Origin: GWE2-40-63 sp050179685
GTDB taxonomy: Bacteria > Bacteroidota > Bacteroidia > Bacteroidales > SZUA-534
Assembly: GCA_050179685.1 (NCBI GenBank)
Contig: JBFXEW010000014.1
Location: 1 to 64,000, forward strand
Direction: 5' to 3'
Length of the DNA: 64,000 nt
Shown: positions 44,587 through 50,810 of the stretch, in pieces
How positions within the stretch are numbered: the stretch's first letter is position 1
Layout: every line of letters begins with the position of its first letter
Notes under the pieces: model-generated
What the model was told of the DNA's origin: nothing
Databases searched by the model: none
The model's input: only the letters and a program-made list of their open reading frames with translations
Translations under genes and position numbers: made by a program

Positions 44587-45048
44587 ATGAATAAAATAAA
44601 GGTCATTTCGATAATATTAATGATTTTTTCTCTACAATCATTAATTGCTCAGGAACAAGAGACATTTTATTACTCAAAAACAATAGAAGGAACTTTTGAA
44701 GAAGTAGTTGACAAATCTAAACACGCATTTAAGGAACAAGGATTTGGTGTAATTACCGAGGTTGACATGGATGTGAAGCTAAAAGAAAAATTAGACAACG
44801 TGGATATAAAACCATATAAAATTCTTGGTATTTGTAATCCTGGTTTTGCCTACAAAACACTCCAAATTGAAGAAAACATTGGTATTTTTCTTCCTTGCAA
44901 GGCAATAGTAAAAGATATTGGCGAAGGTAAAATTGAGGTTATTGTAGTTAACCCGGCAGCTTTAATGGGAATGCTAAATAAACCGGAACTGGTTTCTATT
45001 GCAAATGAAGTATCAGATAAATTTCAGAAAGCATTAAATAAACTTTAG
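44587..45048 (+). CDS. Secreted DUF302 protein (second)
   Basis: A 153-residue protein with a signal peptide ending LIAQEQ and a DUF302 domain (GFGVITEVDM, GICNPGFAYKTL, FLPCKAI). It is a close relative of the preceding secreted copy, with the same length and layout, so the pair probably arose by tandem duplication. It is the fifth DUF302 copy in the window. Confidence 0.7.
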   Translation: MNKIKVISIILMIFSLQSLIAQEQETFYYSKTIEGTFEEVVDKSKHAFKEQGFGVITEVDMDVKLKEKLDNVDIKPYKILGICNPGFAYKTLQIEENIGIFLPCKAIVKDIGEGKIEVIVVNPAALMGMLNKPELVSIANEVSDKFQKALNKL

Positions 45049-45093
45049 TTAACTGCCACATTATCAGTTATAATAGTATCAAAATGTAAAGTA

Positions 45094-45561
45094 ATGAGAA
45101 AACAATTTTTATTATTAGCATTAGTATTTGTGGGTGTATTCGCAGCTAATGCTCAAGATGGCGGAAAGTTAAAAGTAATCACAGGTGTTAGAGTAAATCC
45201 TCTATTAATTTACGATTTAGAAGGTGGTGTAAAAGAAAAAGTATTGCTACATGGCGAGTTAGGAGCTTTGTTCAATAAACGTATATATACTTCAATAGGT
45301 TATACTGCTGCAATGAATGCTGTATATAATTTTAACGAATATTGGTTTATTGGTTTTGACAAAAAAGTGCCTGTGTCGTGGGTAATTGCCGAAGAGTATA
45401 ATTTAAACAATAACAAATTTTATATACAGACTGGCCCGAATATAAAGCTTAATGAAATTGGGAATGTATTTGCTTTTTTATTTACACCAACAGATCAATT
45501 TAAACTGGGCTTAAAAGTTGGTGTATTTATACCGCTAAATGTAGTTCTGTATAAAAAATAG
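45094..45561 (+). CDS. Small secreted beta-rich protein
   Basis: A 155-residue protein with a signal peptide ending ANAQD. The rest looks like short amphipathic strands (LLIYDLEGG, RIYTSIGYTAA, FYIQTGPNIKL) as in a small outer-membrane barrel. No cysteines or metal motif. I do not recognise the family. Confidence 0.5.
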   Translation: MRKQFLLLALVFVGVFAANAQDGGKLKVITGVRVNPLLIYDLEGGVKEKVLLHGELGALFNKRIYTSIGYTAAMNAVYNFNEYWFIGFDKKVPVSWVIAEEYNLNNNKFYIQTGPNIKLNEIGNVFAFLFTPTDQFKLGLKVGVFIPLNVVLYKK

Positions 45562-45644
45562 AAAAGTAAAAATTTCGTTAATGTAAACATTTCTAATTTT
45601 TTAGAGTTTTCTTGCTAGTACCATAAACTTCAAAACCTATTTAT

Positions 45645-46232
45645 ATGTACCTATTTATCTTTTATTGCGTGTTTTTGGTTGCTTTATTTGTAGTCCCAAG
45701 CTATATCACATTTAAGCGCACAGGAATTAATCCTTTTAAGTTTAGCAAGGAAGAAACGGCAATAAATTATGTAGGAAAAGCTTATAAAATTATATCAGCA
45801 ATAGCATTTATTATTATTGCCCTAAACGCTTTCCTACCTTCAGCAATGCAATATTTGGTATCAATAGAGTACTTAAAATCAGACTTTGCAGTTTGGATTG
45901 GCTTAGGTCTTATACATCTCTCATTTTTAATAATATTCATTGCACAACGCAATATGGAAAATGAATGGCGCATTGGCATCGACAATGAGAATAAAGTTAA
46001 CCTTATTACAAAAGGACTTTTTGGAATATCAAGAAACCCAATCTTTTTTGGAGTAATATTGGTTTTTATTGGATTGTTCCTGATTATTCCGAATGTTGTT
46101 ACAGCTATGATATTAGTTTCTGGTGTAATAATTATTCAGGTTCAGGTAAGACTGGAAGAAGAGTTTCTTTTAAAGCAACTAGGAGATAAATATAAAGATT
46201 ATATGAAAAATGTTAAAAGATGGTTCCTATGA
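45645..46232 (+). CDS. ICMT-like membrane methyltransferase coupled to a CDF exporter
   Basis: A 195-residue paralogue of the 36989 product with the same membrane layout and signature (GISRNPIFFGVILV, VRLEEEFLLKQLGDKYKDYM). It starts MYLFIFYC, which aligns with the second Met of that protein. Its stop overlaps the next ATG as ATGA, exactly as at 37579, but here the partner is a CDF transporter. The repeated coupling to exporters with N-terminal HMA-type domains suggests a shared task, which is not described as far as I know. Confidence 0.75.
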   Translation: MYLFIFYCVFLVALFVVPSYITFKRTGINPFKFSKEETAINYVGKAYKIISAIAFIIIALNAFLPSAMQYLVSIEYLKSDFAVWIGLGLIHLSFLIIFIAQRNMENEWRIGIDNENKVNLITKGLFGISRNPIFFGVILVFIGLFLIIPNVVTAMILVSGVIIIQVQVRLEEEFLLKQLGDKYKDYMKNVKRWFL

Positions 46233-47026
46233 AAAAATCACAATATCACATATCAAAAATGGATTGCCCATCTGAAGAAAACATGATCCGCATGAAGTTA
46301 GATGGATTACAAACCATCAAGAAATTGGATTTCGATATCGAAAACCGCAATCTTACGGTTTACCATTCAGAGGAAGATAAAGAAATATTTATCAGGTTAG
46401 AATCACTTAATTTTGGAGCGAAACTTTCATATACAAAGTCGATTGATGAAAATGAACTAACTATAGAAAGTTCCGAAGTTCAATCAAAATTGTTGTGGTC
46501 TGTATTGATAATCAATTTTGGTTTCTTTATAATAGAAATGACAACAGGGGTGATTTCCAAATCTATGGGTTTGGTAGCTGATTCATTGGATATGTTAGCT
46601 GATTCCTTTGTATATGGATTAAGCCTTTGGGCTGTTGGTTCAACTGTGTTGAGAAAAAAGAAAGTTGCTCGTTGGAGTGGTTATTTTCAATTAACACTAG
46701 CTCTGTTAGGTATAATAGAAGTTGTAAGGCGTTTTATTGGCTCAGAAGCTATGCCTGATTATAGAGTAATGATAGGTGTATCAATATTAGCGTTAATAGC
46801 TAATGGGGTTTGTTTGTATCTACTCCAAAAATCCAAAAGCAATGAGGCTCACATGAAGGCAAGTATGATTTTCACTTCTAATGATGTGATTATTAATACG
46901 GGGGTCATTCTTGCTGGTGTATTGGTATTACTTACACAATCAAAATATCCTGATTTGATTATTGGTGCAATAGTGTTTTTAATTGTGGTACGTGGAGCAT
47001 TTAGAATTCTAAAACTTGGGAAATAA
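46229..47026 (+). CDS. CDF-family cation exporter with N-terminal HMA-like domain
   Basis: The exporter has 265 residues from the ATG overlapping the methyltransferase stop. Residues 1-70 are HMA-like but with DCPSEEN in place of CxxC. The CDF part (about 90-265) has six membrane segments with DSLDMLAD in TM2; the TM5 counterpart reads FTSND where most CDF proteins have HxxxD. The changed ligands point to an altered metal preference. The stop overlaps the next ATG by one base. Confidence 0.7.
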   Translation: MKKSQYHISKMDCPSEENMIRMKLDGLQTIKKLDFDIENRNLTVYHSEEDKEIFIRLESLNFGAKLSYTKSIDENELTIESSEVQSKLLWSVLIINFGFFIIEMTTGVISKSMGLVADSLDMLADSFVYGLSLWAVGSTVLRKKKVARWSGYFQLTLALLGIIEVVRRFIGSEAMPDYRVMIGVSILALIANGVCLYLLQKSKSNEAHMKASMIFTSNDVIINTGVILAGVLVLLTQSKYPDLIIGAIVFLIVVRGAFRILKLGK

Positions 47027-47235
47027 TGAAAAAAGTTAAGTTAGAATCTATCATAACATGCCCTGAATGTGGATTTAAGAAAGAAGAAGAAATGTCAACA
47101 GATGCATGCCAGTTCTTTTATGAATGTGAAAATTGCAAAACTTTATTAATACCTAAAAAAGGTGATTGTTGTGTGTTTTGTTCATTCGGCTCAGTTAAAT
47201 GTCCCTCAATTCAAAAGAGCAGCAGCTGTTGCTAA
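47026..47235 (+). CDS. GDCCVxC-domain small protein
   Basis: A 69-residue protein with TCPECGFKKEEEM, CENCKTLL, then the family motif GDCCVFCSFGSVKCP and a final SSSCC. It has 12 cysteines in all. GDCCVxC proteins, some with selenocysteine, are tied to mercury or other metal transporters; this copy has only Cys. It overlaps the CDF gene by one base and is the last gene of the island. Confidence 0.75.
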   Translation: MKKVKLESIITCPECGFKKEEEMSTDACQFFYECENCKTLLIPKKGDCCVFCSFGSVKCPSIQKSSSCC

Positions 47236-47330
47236 AAAAACTTTTTTATGAAAAGCCTAAAAATGACCTTTTTTCCAAATGACTTGTCCTTAAAAATGAG
47301 ACACTTTATTTATAAGATTACTTTGTCATA

Positions 47331-47490
47331 TTAATGCTTGTTCTTAAAAGCTGTTAATTTTGCAGCAAATTCTTTTTTAACATCATCTTCGAAAATATTC
47401 AGGTAATTTTTAGTTGCTCTTAATTTTTTTTATTAAAAAATCATCTTCCCAAAACGCTTCACCTATGTTTCACCAAAATAGATTAATGAT
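47331..47490 (-). pseudogene. Decayed coding remnant of unknown type
   Basis: On the minus strand a frame ending at 47331 reads KLRATKNYLNIFEDDV and ends AFKNKH, with in-frame stops just upstream; a shifted frame above it reads GEAFWEDDFLIKKIKSN. The composition looks coding, and a shift in the run of eight A/T bases near 47424-47431 could join the two. I cannot name the family; an integrase tail is possible by position only. Confidence 0.25.
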
Positions 47491-47534
47491 ACGTAAAATG
47501 AAGAAAAACAGATATGTAAAAATGTAAAACGACG

Positions 47535-47586
47535 TCCTGCTACCCCGACCGATAAAAGGAGATTCGTAAAGGGTCTCCTTTTTTTG
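47535..47586 (+). repeat. 52-bp direct repeat, copy 1 (tRNA 3' end plus terminator)
   Basis: Starts TCCTGCTACCCCGACC, which reads as the T-arm 3' strand, acceptor 3' strand and discriminator of a tRNA beginning CGGGGTA (tRNA-Pro-like), then a hairpin AAAAGGAGA (47554-47562) with TCTCCTTTT (47574-47582) and a T-run. No tRNA body precedes it. Identical to copy 2, 119 bp away. Confidence 0.65.
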
Positions 47587-47653
47587 TTTTAGTAGTGGTT
47601 ACAGGATGAGAACCAGGTTCGAACGGCGCAGCCTTCGTGACCGAAGGGAACAA

Positions 47654-47705
47654 TCCTGCTACCCCGACCGATAAAAGGAGATTCGTAAAGGGTCTCCTTT
47701 TTTTG
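47654..47705 (+). repeat. 52-bp direct repeat, copy 2 (tRNA 3' end plus terminator)
   Basis: Identical to copy 1 over 52 bases. It is preceded by different DNA, again without a tRNA body, so both look like ends left when an element inserted in a tRNA gene located elsewhere. The hairpin stem is at 47673-47681 and 47693-47701. Confidence 0.65.
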
Positions 47706-47736
47706 AAAGAATGTTTCATCTTAGATGATTTTATAA

Positions 47737-47768
47737 AAAAAGCCGGTTTTTTATTAAACCGGCTTTTT
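47737..47768 (-). terminator. Strong bidirectional terminator
   Basis: AAAAAGCCGGTTT (47737-47749) pairs perfectly with AAACCGGCTTTTT (47756-47768) around a 6-nt loop, with T-runs on both strands. It ends the minus-strand gene at 47787. Confidence 0.75.
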
Positions 47769-47786
47769 CTGTTTGGGTTAAAGTTT

Positions 47787-48107
47787 TTACTTGCATCCAC
47801 AATCAACGGCATCAAGCAGTTGTTGACGGACGGCGTTAAACTCTTCATAGCTTTTAAGATTGTCTTCGCACATAACTTCGGCGAGCTCGGTTGCTGCATC
47901 ACTACAATCGGCACCATTGCAGTCAAAAGTCCGGCCATCGTAAACATACCAGCAATTTGCCCCGTCGCCATCGCAACAGGCGGTAAAGGTTCCGCAGGCT
48001 CCGGTTGATTCTTCACACACATCATCGAGACTGCAAGCATAAAATGCAAAAGCCAGGGTTCCTGTAAAAAGCGCTGGCAAAAGCCATTTCTTCATAATTG
48101 TCTTCAT
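47787..48107 (-). CDS. Small Cys-rich lipoprotein
   Basis: The protein has about 106 residues from the ATG at 48107 (MKTIMKKW); an ATG at 48146 would place 13 extra residues before the signal. A lipobox-like FAFYACSL is followed by many cysteines (DDVCEESTGACG, TACCDGDGANCW, CNGADC, CEDN, DCGCK). These may form disulphides or bind metal. No recognised family. It has a strong terminator 19 bases downstream. Confidence 0.6.
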   Translation of the reverse strand: MKTIMKKWLLPALFTGTLAFAFYACSLDDVCEESTGACGTFTACCDGDGANCWYVYDGRTFDCNGADCSDAATELAEVMCEDNLKSYEEFNAVRQQLLDAVDCGCK

Positions 48108-48199
48108 TTGTTTAGTTTTTAATTGGTTAAAATTAAAATTGAGCATATTTATTTGTTTTCAAAATAGAAGCTTCTTTTTTTAGGGTCAATTTTAATAGC

Positions 48200-50458
48200 T
48201 TAGTTATCCGACATTTTATATTCCATATGGCTGCGGTAGATTTCTTGCTTTACCTCACCAAGCGTATTTCGCATTACTTCTTCCATTGGGTTTGTTTTTT
48301 GAGGATCGTTTTTAAAGCGAGCACGTCCAATCTGTTTCGAAAAACGGTAGAGACCAAACATTACTGATTGTTTAGAATCGCTGGTTTGGCTGCTTCCTAA
48401 CAATTGATTGCTTGAATCGTACAAACTGGCATTGTATTGAATACTATATTTTGGGAATCCTGTGGGTAAGCCCGTATAAGCGGGAATGACACCATAAACA
48501 TACATGATAAAGTGATTGTTACGAGCTACCACATCATTTATCTCAATAAGCAATTTGTAATCTGCTTCGTTCATGTTATCAGTTAGGTTAGGATACAAAC
48601 TGGCACGCAAATCGGTGCGGATAAGTTCCTGAATGTGCGACGATAAATCCTGAATGGCAATTATCTTTTTTCGAACTTTAGTATTGAATCTTATTTCGAC
48701 ATAAACCTTATCGGCGATGGGTGTAATTTGGTTTTCTTCAATATAGTAATTTGCAGTTAAATGTTCTTTCCCGGCCATTCGAAAACCGTGTTTAAGCTCC
48801 TTTGGAGAACTTCCGAGTACCTGTGAATAATATGTTTCTTTTTGTTTTAAATGATTCAGGTATTCACGTGTAGTGAGTTCAGGAAGGGGTTGGCTTAAAT
48901 CGTTTTGAAAGGTTTCGTTAGTTAGGCTTGCCGATGTTGCGTTAATTTGATAAGGATTTGAATTGGACAGCTGAGCAGGGACATAGCCCGGATTTTCTAA
49001 ATTTTGATTTGGGTTTGCTGATGCCATCAGGTTCGACGGTGGGGCCTTTGGCGGATGGTGTTCGTGGGTGTTAAACCAAATAAAGTGATTTTTTTCTGCT
49101 TCAACGTTTATCTGGTGAACCAATTCCCTGGTTTTGTTTCCCTGACCGGAAGCCTTAAAGGTAATATTATTTAATCCGGGCGATAAACTTAACCGGGTAT
49201 AATAGATACTGTTGGGTAAGGTTCCCCAGTGTCTTAAATCGGCTTTCTCGGTGGCTTTTGCAACAGCATCGAGTCCTTTGTCGGCAAGACCTTTTAATGA
49301 GCCCAATCCAACCTGATCCAAGCCTTTTCCCAATAGTTTTTTAGCTCCTGCTTTACCCGCTTGTTTTACGGCAAAACGGGTTAGCATTTCTGCCATTTCT
49401 TTATTTTTACGAGCCTGTAACGACTTTATAGAAAGCGAATTCACATCTTCGCAGGGAGCTAACGTGTAAGTATTGTTATCAACAAGAATAGTTCCATTTT
49501 CAAAAAATTCACTTCGTTTGTAATATTGCGGATAAGCCATTTTTACACTTCCCCCTTTGCTTAAAAGACTGGCAGCTCCGGCAACCGCGCTGGCGGCAAG
49601 TGGAAAATTCTCTCCGGTACTGTGGTTTACAAAACGAATACCTCCGCCTTGTGTACTCATGCTAAAGTTTAATGTAAGTTCTTCTTTTACCGGACCAAGT
49701 CCATTGTTCCAAAACGCAATAATATTTCCGGCTTCTTTAATTTGATCGTAAGTAAATCCAAATTCCGATTCAAATTTTTCCAATTGCTTAGTTGCATTTG
49801 CCAAAAAGGCTGTTCGTACCAGGTCTTTTTTCAAGGGTGTGGGTACTTCCATTACATTTTTATAATTGTAAGTGTAGCAATCGTAAGCCTGGTGATAATT
49901 GCTGAAAGCTTGCTGGTAATCAGCTTCTGTATCGTATATTAATCCTTTTAGCAGGTAAATCAGGGCAATCTTATTCAGACCATTATCTTTATCCATCCCT
50001 TCAGTCATCAGGCCGTTAAGAATGGATTCCATTTTATCGAGCTCTGTGAGTGCCGTACTTTTATCGCCAAGGTATAAATAGTTAAAAACTTTGTAATATT
50101 GAATCATCAGTAATTCAACATCTTCGCCCCGGTATTCACGTTTGGTTGGATTCAACATATAGGACAAGGCTTCGTTTCCCATATTTAGCTTAATCTCATC
50201 GAAATAGTGTTGAGCCTGGGTAAAATACTCATTGCTCAAGTCATAATTGCCGGCATAGGAATTAACCACACCATTGTTTAGCAACCAGATTAAGCGGTCT
50301 TTTCCTTCGCGATGCTCTGTAAAAGCATTCATATAATCAATGCAGTTCTGGTACTGGTAATTGTTAAACGAGGCATAAAAACCATCGAGATTGAGTCCCG
50401 ATTGGGCATAAATACTTAAGGGTACCAGCATAAGCAGGTACAGTAATCTTTTTCTCAT
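48200..50458 (-). CDS. COG3014-like TPR-containing secreted protein
   Basis: A 752-residue protein with a signal peptide ending IYAQSG. Residues about 20-250 look like helical repeats with GKDRLIWLLNNGVVNSYAG, FNYLYLGDKSTAL and LLKGLIYDTEADYQQAF, then FWNNGLGPVKEE, the pattern of COG3014 proteins. A beta-rich part with WGTLPNSIYYTRLSL follows, then a C-terminal region of about 250 residues that I do not recognise. It could help assemble surface lipoproteins; unknown. It has a good promoter at 50496. Confidence 0.65.
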   Translation of the reverse strand: MRKRLLYLLMLVPLSIYAQSGLNLDGFYASFNNYQYQNCIDYMNAFTEHREGKDRLIWLLNNGVVNSYAGNYDLSNEYFTQAQHYFDEIKLNMGNEALSYMLNPTKREYRGEDVELLMIQYYKVFNYLYLGDKSTALTELDKMESILNGLMTEGMDKDNGLNKIALIYLLKGLIYDTEADYQQAFSNYHQAYDCYTYNYKNVMEVPTPLKKDLVRTAFLANATKQLEKFESEFGFTYDQIKEAGNIIAFWNNGLGPVKEELTLNFSMSTQGGGIRFVNHSTGENFPLAASAVAGAASLLSKGGSVKMAYPQYYKRSEFFENGTILVDNNTYTLAPCEDVNSLSIKSLQARKNKEMAEMLTRFAVKQAGKAGAKKLLGKGLDQVGLGSLKGLADKGLDAVAKATEKADLRHWGTLPNSIYYTRLSLSPGLNNITFKASGQGNKTRELVHQINVEAEKNHFIWFNTHEHHPPKAPPSNLMASANPNQNLENPGYVPAQLSNSNPYQINATSASLTNETFQNDLSQPLPELTTREYLNHLKQKETYYSQVLGSSPKELKHGFRMAGKEHLTANYYIEENQITPIADKVYVEIRFNTKVRKKIIAIQDLSSHIQELIRTDLRASLYPNLTDNMNEADYKLLIEINDVVARNNHFIMYVYGVIPAYTGLPTGFPKYSIQYNASLYDSSNQLLGSSQTSDSKQSVMFGLYRFSKQIGRARFKNDPQKTNPMEEVMRNTLGEVKQEIYRSHMEYKMSDN

Positions 50459-50810
50459 AATGGGTTGTTTTTGTTATTTCTGTTTACAAAACAATCAAAA
50501 ATAAGTAAAAAAGATATAAATATCCAAATAAACTGTTAATTTTTTAACTCTTTTGTATTAGTCTGGATGTTGAAATAACAGCCGGGTAACGGTTTAGTGG
50601 CCGATTAAGCAGGTTTGCAGAATATAAAAATATGTTGCTGGTACTTTACTAATGGAAATGGTGCTCTTGATAAACTTGGTGTAATTGTTATAGAAATAAT
50701 CAGCCTGGGGGATTAACATTTATTGAAATACCAACAATAAATAAACAGGTAATTTTTGCTAAAAATCATACCTAGCGATGCAGATGATTCTATTTTAATA
50801 ACTCATCGTG
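50459..50810. other. 352-bp gap with promoter for the COG3014-like gene
   Basis: Contains the promoter at 50496-50528 on the minus strand. I see no further gene, hairpin or repeat; open frames on either strand are shorter than 20 codons. Confidence 0.5.
50496..50528 (-). promoter_or_regulatory. Bacteroidota-type promoter TTTG-N21-TATTTTTG
   Basis: On the minus strand TTTG (50525-50528) lies 21 nt before TATTTTTG (50496-50503), which fits both consensus elements and their spacing. It is 37 nt before the ATG of the COG3014-like gene. Confidence 0.55.

Larger units (their letters stand above)
1..47705. mobile_element. Candidate integrated metal-resistance island (right part)
   Basis: An uninterrupted run of metal-resistance genes ends at 47.2 kb and is followed by two direct copies of a tRNA-3'-end-like sequence. 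The DNA to the left is visibly more AT-rich than that from 47.8 kb on, where the genes become ordinary housekeeping and respiratory types. A transposase start lies at the left edge. The left boundary, an intact target tRNA and an integrase gene are not in the window, so the extent and type of element are inference. Confidence 0.45.
47236..47786. other. 551-bp boundary region without an intact gene
   Basis: Contains a decayed minus-strand coding remnant (47331-47490), two 52-bp direct repeats with terminators (47535 and 47654), a short hairpin between them (CCTTCG 47632-47637 with CGAAGG 47642-47647) and a strong terminator (47737-47768). Base composition shifts here from very AT-rich to moderate. 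Confidence 0.6.

Noticed and set aside
47026..47235. Selenoprotein
   Set aside because: GDCCVxC relatives may carry selenocysteine, but here the motif is all Cys codons with no in-frame TGA.
47587..47670. Complete tRNA gene
   Set aside because: A GGTTCGAA box and an acceptor 3' end are present, but no matching acceptor 5' strand, D-arm or anticodon arm can be built.
47535..47705. CRISPR array
   Set aside because: Only two repeats of 52 bp with a terminator inside, a single spacer and no cas gene.
47540..48049. Long minus-strand frame and a plus-strand frame (47637-48008) over the repeats and Cys-rich gene
   Set aside because: They run through repeats and terminators and overlap the Cys-rich lipoprotein gene in other frames; compositions are not protein-like.
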